Shown here: piece by piece, positions 32,650 through 40,767 of the stretch
How the letters are laid out: every line of letters begins with the position of its first letter
How positions within the stretch are numbered: position 1 is the first letter of the stretch
From: Kiritimatiellia bacterium
Lineage (GTDB): Bacteria; Verrucomicrobiota; Kiritimatiellia; RFP12; UBA1067
Reading direction: 5' to 3'
DNA: 58,149 bases
Assembly: GCA_017628025.1 (NCBI GenBank)
Contig: JAGBZX010000012.1
Coordinates: 1 to 58,149, forward strand
The notes under the pieces: model-generated
The model's database searches: none
The model's input: only the letters and a program-made list of their open reading frames with translations
Told to the model about the DNA's origin: nothing
Made by a program: the position numbers and the translations under genes

Positions 32650-34635
32650 ATGGCGCACTTGCTAGACGATATCTATCTAAAGGACTACGAGGGAGCTATC
32701 CGCGGCAGAGCTTCTAGGGCAGACGCTAAGCAAAGAGAGCTACTTTGTGGTGAAATGAGTTTATCTGATTGGGCAAATGCGCACGAATACTACGGGCTTC
32801 ATTTGCAAAGTTCCCCGCGACGTTGGGTGTTTCGCGAATTAGCACCTAACGCTACAAATGTTTGGCTAGTTGGAGATTTTTCCAATTGGCAAGTTGATGA
32901 GCGTTTTAAATGCCAAAGAATTGATGAAACTGGAGTTTGGCAGTTGGTTTGCCCATATTCTAGTATTCACAATGGAGATAATTATAGGTTAGAAATTGAA
33001 TGGCCTACTGGGCGCGGCGAAAGAATACCAGCATATGCTAGATATGTAGTGCAAGACTCTCAAACTGGGTTATTTGCTGCTCGCGTCTTTGTTAGTCGCT
33101 ATAAGTGGCTTTCTCCAGTGCCTCCAAAACCATCTCGCCCGATAATTTACGAAGCTCACATAGGGATGAGCGGAGAAGAGGAAAAAGTTCATACATATAA
33201 TGAATTTAGAAAATATATCCTACCTAAAGTAGCAAAAGCTGGTTACAATACGCTTCAATTGATGGCTATAATGGAGCATCCGTATTATGCAAGTTTTGGC
33301 TATCATGTGTCTAGCTTCTTTGCTGCAAGTTCGCGCTTTGGAACGCCAGATGAGTTAAAGAAGCTTATTGATGCTGCTCATCGAATGGGCCTTAGTGTTG
33401 TTATGGATTTAGTGCATAGTCATGCTGTTAAGAATGAGCGAGATGGGCTTTCGTATTTTGACGGTACTGATTACCTTTATTTTCATGGCGGCAGTAGAGG
33501 TGTTCATAGTGCTTGGGACAGTCGGCTATTTGATTATGGCAAAACAAATGTTTTGCATTTCCTAATCTCAAATTGCAAATTTTGGTTAGATGAATATCGT
33601 TTTGATGGGTATAGATTTGATGGCGTTACATCGATGTTGTTTTATAATCATGGACTAGGAGATGCATATACAGACTATTCTATGTATTTTAATGGTTCTG
33701 TAGATGATGATGCTTGGGTGTATTTAAGACTAGCCAATAAACTAATTCACGAGCTTAGACCCGATGCGCTCACAATTGCAGAAGACGTTTCTGGGATGCC
33801 AGGAGTTGCTGCACCATTAGAAGATTGCGGTTTAGGTTTTGATTATAGAATGGCTATGGGCGAGCCTGATTTTTGGTTTAAGTTAGCAGAAAAGATTCGC
33901 GATGAAGATTGGTCGATGGGGCAAATTTTTTACGAGCTTACAAATAAACGCCAAGAGGAGAAGGTCGTTTCATATGTTGAGTCTCATGATCAAGCTTTAG
34001 TCGGCGGGAAGACATTTCTTTTTCAACTAGCAGATGCGTCGATGTATTATGGAATGAAAAAAGGTCAGCACTCTATTGAAGTTGATAGAGCTCTACAGCT
34101 TCATAAGATGGCTCGCTTAGCAACTTTTTCACTTAATGGTGGCGCGTACCTCAATTTTATGGGCAATGAATTTGGTCACCCAGAGTGGATAGATTTTCCT
34201 AGAGAGGGTAATTGTTGGAGTTATGCTCATGCTAGGCGGCTATGGTCATTAAGGGAAGATAAGAGCCTTTATTTTTCATATCTAGCCGATTTTGATAAGG
34301 CGATGCTCTCGCTTGAAAATTCAGAACAAGATAATATTATAAAGCTCGTTTCTGACGAAGAGGCAAAGGTGTTGGCTTTTATAAGATGGGGGCGGCTTTT
34401 TGTATTTAATTTTAATCATTCTTGTTCACATGTATCCTATGACATTTTAGTGCCTCCTGCTACTAAATGGCAACATCTATTAGATACAGATGAGATTCGT
34501 TTTGCCGGACAAGGTCGTGTACAAAAAGCGGCTTTATATTCACCAAGGCTTGTTATGGACAAAGGTGAGTTAGTTCAGAAAATTTCGTTGTATATACCAG
34601 CTCGTTGTGCTATAGTATTAACTAAAAAACTATGA
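32650..34635 (+). CDS. glgB: 1,4-alpha-glucan branching enzyme (eukaryote-like type)
   Basis: Creates alpha-1,6 branches in glycogen. 661 aa: an N-terminal helical part, a CBM48 domain (about 55-150, FRELAPNATNVWLVGDFSNW), a GH13 barrel with YEAHIGMSGEE, DLVHSHAVKN, the nucleophile Asp324 in YRFDGVTSM, acid/base Glu378 in TIAEDVSGMPG and VESHDQA, then a C-terminal beta domain. These details match the GH13_8 subfamily found in eukaryotes and some bacteria rather than the common bacterial GH13_9. No other glycogen gene is nearby. It overlaps the next gene by 4 nt. Confidence 0.95.
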   Translation: MAHLLDDIYLKDYEGAIRGRASRADAKQRELLCGEMSLSDWANAHEYYGLHLQSSPRRWVFRELAPNATNVWLVGDFSNWQVDERFKCQRIDETGVWQLVCPYSSIHNGDNYRLEIEWPTGRGERIPAYARYVVQDSQTGLFAARVFVSRYKWLSPVPPKPSRPIIYEAHIGMSGEEEKVHTYNEFRKYILPKVAKAGYNTLQLMAIMEHPYYASFGYHVSSFFAASSRFGTPDELKKLIDAAHRMGLSVVMDLVHSHAVKNERDGLSYFDGTDYLYFHGGSRGVHSAWDSRLFDYGKTNVLHFLISNCKFWLDEYRFDGYRFDGVTSMLFYNHGLGDAYTDYSMYFNGSVDDDAWVYLRLANKLIHELRPDALTIAEDVSGMPGVAAPLEDCGLGFDYRMAMGEPDFWFKLAEKIRDEDWSMGQIFYELTNKRQEEKVVSYVESHDQALVGGKTFLFQLADASMYYGMKKGQHSIEVDRALQLHKMARLATFSLNGGAYLNFMGNEFGHPEWIDFPREGNCWSYAHARRLWSLREDKSLYFSYLADFDKAMLSLENSEQDNIIKLVSDEEAKVLAFIRWGRLFVFNFNHSCSHVSYDILVPPATKWQHLLDTDEIRFAGQGRVQKAALYSPRLVMDKGELVQKISLYIPARCAIVLTKKL

Positions 34636-35714
34636 AAAAATTAATTATCGCTGTTTCCTTTGTTATAAGTTTTTACTCTTACGCAAAGAGTTCTAGTCCT
34701 ATTGGAGTTTTTGATTCTGGAATAGGAGGAATGACTGTTTTGGAGAAAATGCTTACGATCGATAATTTTGATAATGTCACTTTTGAACGTAAAAGTGATG
34801 GTAGGCCAGACTTTGAGGGCGAAAGTTTTATTTATTTCGGCGATCAAGCAAATATGCCCTATGGCGATTATGCTGCACATGGGAAAAGCGAATATTTAAA
34901 AAGGCTTATAGTAGCAGACGCAGAGTTTTTGCTTTCTAAAGAGGCAAAATCTCTCGTTATCGCGTGCAATACTGCAACAGCATGGGGATTAACTCTGGTG
35001 CGCGAACGTTCAGCGAAGGACGATGTTGAAACAACAGGGGTTATTGAAGCAGGTGTAAGAAGTGCGTTAACAGAACCAACTGCAGTTAATGCGTCAGGAG
35101 GTTTTACAATAGGAGTTATGGCTACTCCAGGCACAATAGCTTCCTCTGCATACGAGCGCACAGTTAAAGAGCAAACAAAGAAAATGGGAGTTACTGGAAA
35201 GGTGCTAGTATTCTCGCAAGGATGTGCTGGCTTAGCAGATGCCGTTGAAGCTGGTTTAGTAGATGCAGAGAAAATTGCTGTTGAAAACTTCCGCGCGTTA
35301 AAGGCTAAGGCGGATGCGGCAAAAGAGCCATTAAGAGTTGTTATTTTAGGTTGTACACATTATCCATTCGTTCTCGATGCGTTGCAAAATGAAGCTCCAA
35401 ATGTAAAGTTTGTAGATCCTTCTTTAGCTACTGCGGAGGAATGTTATTTATCGTTAAAAAACAAGGGGCTGCTATCTAAAAATAAAAAATCCTCTCTTAA
35501 AGTTTTTATTTCCGTTCCTAGAAAAGACTTGGATAAGAAGTTTCTTGATGAAAATGGTTCTCTTACTAGAGAATGCAAGTATGGTCGCGATATCAATGAT
35601 AAAACTTTATGGACAGAAGTAAAGCCTTACACCTCGGTTGATGCCGCTAAGAATAATTTTATTAGTAGGGCTCTACCTGCAGTTTCTAAGATGTTGAAAG
35701 GAGAAAATAAATGA
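34632..35714 (+). CDS. exported glutamate racemase homologue
   Basis: 360 aa. The fold is that of glutamate racemase (L-Glu to D-Glu): PIGVFDSGIGGMTVL, IACNTATAWG with Cys112 and LGCTHYPF with Cys241, so both catalytic cysteines are kept. Unlike cytoplasmic MurI it begins with a signal peptide (MKKLIIAVSFVISFYSYA) and carries extra segments near residues 48-62 and at the C-terminus (about 270 onward). A TGCTATAGT box at 34608-34616 may give it its own promoter. It overlaps glgB upstream and the next exported gene downstream by 4 nt each. Periplasmic action on amino acids or peptides is inferred. Confidence 0.85.
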   Translation: MKKLIIAVSFVISFYSYAKSSSPIGVFDSGIGGMTVLEKMLTIDNFDNVTFERKSDGRPDFEGESFIYFGDQANMPYGDYAAHGKSEYLKRLIVADAEFLLSKEAKSLVIACNTATAWGLTLVRERSAKDDVETTGVIEAGVRSALTEPTAVNASGGFTIGVMATPGTIASSAYERTVKEQTKKMGVTGKVLVFSQGCAGLADAVEAGLVDAEKIAVENFRALKAKADAAKEPLRVVILGCTHYPFVLDALQNEAPNVKFVDPSLATAEECYLSLKNKGLLSKNKKSSLKVFISVPRKDLDKKFLDENGSLTRECKYGRDINDKTLWTEVKPYTSVDAAKNNFISRALPAVSKMLKGENK

Positions 35715-37300
35715 AAGAGAAATTAACACTAGTGGCGTTTGCTGCACTTGTTGCGTCGGTAACAGTTGCCGACGATGCGCTTAAGGCCGCAGTTGATGAA
35801 GAATTAAAAAATACCGTTAGACAAGGTGGTATAAATAGCAGACCTTTTTGGAATGCAAACTCGCAAATGTTTATGTATCCTCCTGCCTTTGATTTTCGTG
35901 AGGTAGGGAACGTTAAGAGATACTCGTTTAGAGTTTTAGCTTCAGATGGAAAACTTCACACGTTTGTCTCGAAATCGTCTAAAGATTCGTTAGCTCCAGT
36001 TTGGGATAAACTTCCAACTGGTTGGACTGCGGTAGAATGCTTTGTTGGCAATCATGAAGTTGTTGGCTCTAGACTTTTCTGGAAGTCTGCTCCTTATAAG
36101 CCAGGGGCGTATTTACCACCTCAGATGCCTTATGCAGAAGCTATTTCTAGGGGATATTCATTCGTTGAGAAAGATCGCCTATCTCAAAGCGTGTTGACAG
36201 ATGGTCAACCGGATTACAAGGTATATCATTCTTGCTATCCTTCAAAGATGTATGCCGCGATAATAAAATCAATGATTTCATATGCTAGTTACGACGCTAG
36301 CAAATCAAAAGAAGCTATTGCCATAGCAAAAGCAGCGGCGGATTGGTTGATTAAGGTTAGTGAGCCTAAAGGTACACCGCTTGAAGGTTGGCCGCCTACG
36401 TATTTAGGCAACAATGCTGCCGCTAAATCAAACAAGGGAAGAGTGATGCTTCTTTACCCTGCTGATGTAGCAATTTCTTATACAGCACTTTACAAGAAGA
36501 CTAACGATAAAAAATATCTTGATGCAGCTGAAAAAATTGCTTCTCATTATTTAAGACTTCAAGATAAAGATGGCACTTGGCCGCTTCTTATGAAATTTGA
36601 AGACGGTTCAGTGTATGGTAAGAATAGGCTTTTGCCAATTCAAGGCCCGATTCCATTGTTTGGTAGCCTTTATGAAGTTACTGGCAAGCAAGAGTATAAG
36701 AAAGCAGAAGAGGCTGCTTTTGCTTACATAGAAGCAAATCCTTTGGTGACATGGAACTGGGAGGGGCAGTTTGAAGACGTGCATCCTTCAAGACCATATT
36801 ATAATCTTACAAAGCACAATGCCTGTTCGGTTGCTCTTTATCTTTTGGAAAAGTTCCCTGGTAACAAGAATCGAATCGCACAGGCCAGAGAGCTTCTTCG
36901 TTTTGCCGAAGATCAGTTTGTAAGTTGGGAGCTTCCTTTTGAAGGGGCGGCAAATGCGTCGTTCTTTGGCGATGGTGATTGGAATGCTGAAGTAGGTCGT
37001 AAGTATTTCGATACACCAGGTGTTTTTGAGCAGTATGCATGGTATGTACCTATCGATGCAAGTGCGTCAAAGCTAATTAGAACGTATCTTGCGCTTTACA
37101 AAGCTGAAGGCAAAGCGCTAGATTTAGCTAAAGCTCGCACACTTGGTGATGCAATAACGCGTCATCTTCATAAGGAGGATAACCATATTTCAACACATTG
37201 GTATGGTTTTGAGCCGCTTGCACATCAATGGATTAACTGTCATATCGCCTCGGTAGAAGCACTTCGCGAGTTAGAGGAAGTTGTTAAGGCAGCAAAGTAA
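35711..37300 (+). CDS. exported alpha/alpha-barrel-like protein of unknown function
   Basis: 529 aa with a signal peptide (MKEKLTLVAFAALVASVTVA). From about residue 170 the sequence is repeated helix pairs (AIAIAKAAADWLIKVSEP, YLDAAEKIASHYLRLQDKDG, YKKAEEAAFAYIEANP) with DGTWPLL between, typical of alpha/alpha toroid glycan-active enzymes. I cannot assign a CAZy family by eye. It overlaps the secreted racemase gene by 4 nt, and both should be exported together, so they may share a pathway. Confidence 0.75.
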   Translation: MKEKLTLVAFAALVASVTVADDALKAAVDEELKNTVRQGGINSRPFWNANSQMFMYPPAFDFREVGNVKRYSFRVLASDGKLHTFVSKSSKDSLAPVWDKLPTGWTAVECFVGNHEVVGSRLFWKSAPYKPGAYLPPQMPYAEAISRGYSFVEKDRLSQSVLTDGQPDYKVYHSCYPSKMYAAIIKSMISYASYDASKSKEAIAIAKAAADWLIKVSEPKGTPLEGWPPTYLGNNAAAKSNKGRVMLLYPADVAISYTALYKKTNDKKYLDAAEKIASHYLRLQDKDGTWPLLMKFEDGSVYGKNRLLPIQGPIPLFGSLYEVTGKQEYKKAEEAAFAYIEANPLVTWNWEGQFEDVHPSRPYYNLTKHNACSVALYLLEKFPGNKNRIAQARELLRFAEDQFVSWELPFEGAANASFFGDGDWNAEVGRKYFDTPGVFEQYAWYVPIDASASKLIRTYLALYKAEGKALDLAKARTLGDAITRHLHKEDNHISTHWYGFEPLAHQWINCHIASVEALRELEEVVKAAK

Positions 37301-37315
37301 GAAAAGTTTAAACTA

Positions 37316-37345
37316 TTGTTAGCGAGCATGTTAATTTGGTATAAT
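37316..37345 (+). promoter_or_regulatory. promoter of the Gfo/Idh-NagA-prfB run
   Basis: TTGTTA (37316-37321), 18-bp spacer, extended -10 TGGTATAAT (37337-37345) then ACACA. The leader holds a possible 6-codon ORF (ATG 37369 to TAG 37389) and a GAGGAA ribosome site before ATG 37403. Confidence 0.75.
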
Positions 37346-37402
37346 ACACATGTATTTGCAAGGACACAATGTCTTTACTAAAGAAATAGAGGAAACTATA
37401 AA

Positions 37403-38383
37403 ATGATCAAGCAAACTCTTTTTGCAGCAACTATTGTAGCGTCTGCAGCGCTTTTTGGCGCAACTAATGAAAAACGTATCGGTATTATAGGGCTCGATAC
37501 TAGCCACTCTACAAAATTTGCAGATATTGTAAATGTACAAAAGCCTGACTCATGTGCTGGTTTTAAGGTCACTTCTGCCTATAAATGGGGCTCAAAGGAT
37601 ATTTTCTCTTCTACCAACAGATATCCTAAGTATATTGAGCACATGAATAAACTCGGTGTTAAGATTTATGAAGATCTCGATGAAATGATTGCCTCTGTTG
37701 ACTTCATTCTTCTTGAAACTAATGATGGCCGTGAACATCTTTGGCAAGCAGAGAAGGTATTTAAAGCTGGTAAGCCTTGCTACATAGACAAGCCTCTTGC
37801 CGCTTCATTTGCTGACGCAGCCAAGATCGTTGAGCTAGGGCGTAAGTATAATGCCAAGTGGTTTACAACTTCTGGTCTAAGATATGGCGAAACAATGCGT
37901 AATGCTCGTGCTGGTAAGTACGGTAAGATTATCGGTGCGGCAATGTGCTCGCCTTCGCATTTCGCTCTTAACAACACACATAGTGAATATTATTGGTATG
38001 CGATTCATGGCTTTGAGCCACTTCTTACGATTATGGGCACAGGCGTAGAGAAAGTTCGCACAATTCGCAATGAAGGCGTTGATATTGTTACTGGCGTATG
38101 GAAGGACGGGCGCATTGGCACGCTTCGCGCGTTAACTGCTGGCGGTTTGTACATTTATGGCGGTTATATCATTCCTGAAAATCCGTGGGAGGGTAGCGCT
38201 TTTATTCCAATTTCAACTAATCCAGGATACGGTCCATTGGTTGGTGAAATTATTGAGTTCTTCAAAACAGGCAAGGCTCCTGTTAGCGATGAAGAGACAC
38301 TAGAGCTTTTCCGCTTTATGGAGGCAGCATCAATCTCTGCTCGCGAAGGTGGTCGTGAAGTTAAACTTTCAGAGGTCAAGTAA
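37403..38383 (+). CDS. exported Gfo/Idh/MocA-type oxidoreductase
   Basis: 326 aa. The signal peptide MIKQTLFAATIVASAALFGA is followed by a Rossmann domain (RIGIIGLDTSHS) and the conserved CYIDKPLA segment, which holds the EKP-type lysine of this family (here DKP). The C-terminal half gives the substrate-binding sheet. Gfo/Idh/MocA proteins oxidise or reduce sugars using a bound NAD(P). It overlaps the NagA-like gene (TAATG). Export of a nicotinamide enzyme without a Tat motif is odd; the cofactor may be absent or the protein may only bind sugar. Confidence 0.85.
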   Translation: MIKQTLFAATIVASAALFGATNEKRIGIIGLDTSHSTKFADIVNVQKPDSCAGFKVTSAYKWGSKDIFSSTNRYPKYIEHMNKLGVKIYEDLDEMIASVDFILLETNDGREHLWQAEKVFKAGKPCYIDKPLAASFADAAKIVELGRKYNAKWFTTSGLRYGETMRNARAGKYGKIIGAAMCSPSHFALNNTHSEYYWYAIHGFEPLLTIMGTGVEKVRTIRNEGVDIVTGVWKDGRIGTLRALTAGGLYIYGGYIIPENPWEGSAFIPISTNPGYGPLVGEIIEFFKTGKAPVSDEETLELFRFMEAASISAREGGREVKLSEVK

Positions 38384-39300
38384 TGAATAAAGGTTGGATT
38401 GATCTTCAAATCAACGGCTATGGCGGTGTTAATTTCAATGCCGAAGGGCTAACAGTTGAGGCCGTTAAAGAGGTTACAGAGAAGCTTGAAGCAGCCGGTA
38501 CTATAGGGTATTTGCCAACTTTTGTTACGTTAGATCCTGAGCTTCAGATTCGCTCGCTTCGAATAGTAGCCCAGGCTCGCCGTAAATATGCTGTTTGCCA
38601 AAAGAATATCCTTGGATACTTCTTTGAGGGGCCTTTTATTTCTAAAGAGCCAGGTGCTGTTGGCGCTCACGCTCCAGAATGGGTTCAAGCCCCCTCAAAA
38701 GAGCTTTTTGATCGCTTCCAAGATGCTGCAGAAGGTATGATTAAAATGGTTAATGTTGCAGCAGAAGTGCCTAATATGCCAGAGTTTGTTAAGTATCTTT
38801 CGGATTCTGGTGTTACTGTTTCTCTTGGGCATCAGATGGCTAGCTCGGGAGAAGAAATCGAAGAATGTATGGCTGCTGGTGCAAAAGCGTTTACGCATTT
38901 GGGTAATGGGTTACCTAACCTTATTGGTAGACATAAAAACATCATCAATACTGCGTTAGTTGATGACCGTGCGACAGTTATGTTTATTCCAGATGGTCAC
39001 CATTTGCCAGATACGCTTTTAAAGCTTTATCATCGCGCCGTCCCATTAAATAGACTTGTTGCAGTTTCAGATGCTCAATATGTTGCTGGCCTTCCTCCAG
39101 GCGTTTATAGCGTTGGGGGACTTGATGCAGTTCTTGAGCCTGATGGGCTTTTGTGGTATCCGCCACGTAATTGCCTTGTTGGTGCCACGACGCCTATGGC
39201 GAAAATGATGACACTTCTTAAAGAGCGCATAGGTTACACAGACGAAGAACTTGAGGCTGTTGGGCATGATAATCCCCTTAGACTCATTGGTTTAGCATAA
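38383..39300 (+). CDS. NagA-like amidohydrolase (short form)
   Basis: 305 aa, about 75-80 residues shorter than standard N-acetylglucosamine-6-phosphate deacetylase because the N-terminal part of the beta-sandwich is missing; it starts directly with GWIDLQINGYGGVNFN, where NagA enters its barrel. The metal and catalytic landmarks remain: FFEGPFIS, SLGHQMA, THLGNGLP and VSDAQY with the catalytic Asp, then MIFIPDG-like MFIPDGHH. It probably deacetylates an amino-sugar phosphate, but the changed THLFNAM (now THLGNGL) suggests a different substrate. It overlaps the Gfo/Idh gene by one base. Confidence 0.85.
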   Translation: MNKGWIDLQINGYGGVNFNAEGLTVEAVKEVTEKLEAAGTIGYLPTFVTLDPELQIRSLRIVAQARRKYAVCQKNILGYFFEGPFISKEPGAVGAHAPEWVQAPSKELFDRFQDAAEGMIKMVNVAAEVPNMPEFVKYLSDSGVTVSLGHQMASSGEEIEECMAAGAKAFTHLGNGLPNLIGRHKNIINTALVDDRATVMFIPDGHHLPDTLLKLYHRAVPLNRLVAVSDAQYVAGLPPGVYSVGGLDAVLEPDGLLWYPPRNCLVGATTPMAKMMTLLKERIGYTDEELEAVGHDNPLRLIGLA

Positions 39301-39301
39301 T

Positions 39302-40432
39302 ATGGCAGAAGAGAAAAATTTAATTGAATACGAAGATGTCCGCCAGCGAATCGCTGATCTTTCTCAAAAGGTCAGCGAGATGGCCGACTACATTAAAATA
39401 ACTGAAAGACGTAATCGTCTAGCGGAGCTTGAAGAACTTCAGTCACAAGGTGATTTTTGGAATAATCAACAAAAAGCGCGAGAAGTAATTGAGCAAACAA
39501 ATGCAGAGCGCGCTTATGTATTGCCTTATGATTCGCTAGTTAAAACGGTTGAAGATGCGGCCGTTATGTTGGAACTAGCAGAAATGGAAGAAGGACAGGC
39601 TCAGCAGACGGCATTTTCTGATGCGCTTCAAGAGTGTTCTAAAGCAGACGATTATTTTAGTAAACTTCGTCTCCAGTCGCTTCTCGGAGGTAAATTTGAC
39701 CAATGCAATGTGTTTGTTAAACTTCATGCCGGTCAAGGCGGAACAGAAGCGTGCGATTGGGTTCAAATGCTCTATCGTATGTACAAACGCTATGCAGAAG
39801 AGCAAGGTTGGAAAATCGAGGAGTACGATAATCAGCCTGGTGAAGAGGCAGGGTTAAAAGACGTTTATTTCAGAGTTGAAGGTCCTTATGCCTTTGGTAT
39901 GCTAAAGGCTGAACGTGGCATTCATCGTTTAGTTAGAATTTCACCGTTTGATGCGAATAAGCGCCGTCAGACTTCATTTGCATCAATGGAGACGGTTGCT
40001 GAAATCAATGATGATATTGATGTGGAAATCAAAGACGAAGATTTAAGGATTGACACATATCGAAGTGGTGGCGCAGGTGGACAGCATGTCAATAAGACAG
40101 ATAGTGCTGTGCGCTTGACGCACCTACCTACAGGTATCGTCGTTGCTTGTCAGAAGGAACGTTCGCAACATATGAATAAAGAAAAAGCGATGAATATGTT
40201 GCGTGCACAACTTTACGAATATTACGAAGACCAGAAAAAAGCAGAGATGGACCGCTTTTATGGTGCAAAAAGTGAGAATGGCTGGGGTAGCCAGATTCGT
40301 TCTTATGTCTTTTGCCCGTATACAATGGTTAAAGATCTTCGTACAGAGTGTGAGACTAGCGATGTCAATGCGGTGATGGATGGAAATATTCAGCCGTTTA
40401 TTGAATCGTGGCTTCAGATGAAGGCCAAGTAG
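39302..40432 (+). CDS. prfB: peptide chain release factor 2
   Basis: Terminates translation at UGA and UAA. 376 aa with a helical N-terminal domain, the UGA-reading SPF tripeptide in VRISPFDANKRRQTS, and the GGQ catalytic motif (Gly259-Gly260-Gln261) in GGAGGQHVNKTDSAVRL. The frame is continuous from the ATG: the programmed +1 frameshift with an early in-frame TGA known from many prfB genes is absent. It lies 1 nt after the NagA-like gene. Confidence 0.97.
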   Translation: MAEEKNLIEYEDVRQRIADLSQKVSEMADYIKITERRNRLAELEELQSQGDFWNNQQKAREVIEQTNAERAYVLPYDSLVKTVEDAAVMLELAEMEEGQAQQTAFSDALQECSKADDYFSKLRLQSLLGGKFDQCNVFVKLHAGQGGTEACDWVQMLYRMYKRYAEEQGWKIEEYDNQPGEEAGLKDVYFRVEGPYAFGMLKAERGIHRLVRISPFDANKRRQTSFASMETVAEINDDIDVEIKDEDLRIDTYRSGGAGGQHVNKTDSAVRLTHLPTGIVVACQKERSQHMNKEKAMNMLRAQLYEYYEDQKKAEMDRFYGAKSENGWGSQIRSYVFCPYTMVKDLRTECETSDVNAVMDGNIQPFIESWLQMKAK

Positions 40433-40434
40433 CA

Positions 40435-40767
40435 ATGGCGTTTGAAAACGGAGTAAATTGGGAGCCGATTGCACCAAAAGATCGCGGCAAATACTCGACT
40501 TTTGGCACGGCTCTTGATTCAGCCCTTAAAGAATTATTGGTTGAAAAAAACTCTTTTTTTGATTCGCTTGTTGATAACTGGAAGTCACTCTTTCCAAACT
40601 TGCCAATAAGACCTGGGCGCTATGAAAATGGTGTCATTTATCTTTATGTAAGAAGTGCCCCAGCGAGATTTGCTATGGAGCCAAGGATGGCTCATGTCCG
40701 TAAGACAATATCATCTCTTAAGGGGGCGCCTCAAAGACTTAAAGTTCTTCTGGAGATTCACCCTTGA
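40435..40767 (+). CDS. DciA-like (DUF721) protein
   Basis: 110 aa. The segment WKSLFPNLPIRPGRYENGVIYLYV, followed by basic helix residues (MAHVRKTISSLKG), matches the layout of the DUF721/DciA domain, in which a Trp/Leu-rich strand unit carries a helicase-binding fold. DciA loads or operates the replicative helicase DnaB in many bacteria without DnaC. The start at 40435 is 2 nt after prfB; an in-frame ATG at 40408 overlaps it. No neighbour supports replication; the call rests on the pattern alone. Confidence 0.55.
   Translation: MAFENGVNWEPIAPKDRGKYSTFGTALDSALKELLVEKNSFFDSLVDNWKSLFPNLPIRPGRYENGVIYLYVRSAPARFAMEPRMAHVRKTISSLKGAPQRLKVLLEIHP

Noticed and set aside
39302-39420. Programmed +1 frameshift in prfB
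   Set aside because: The reading frame is continuous from ATG 39302 with the family N-terminus; no in-frame TGA with an upstream Shine-Dalgarno is present.
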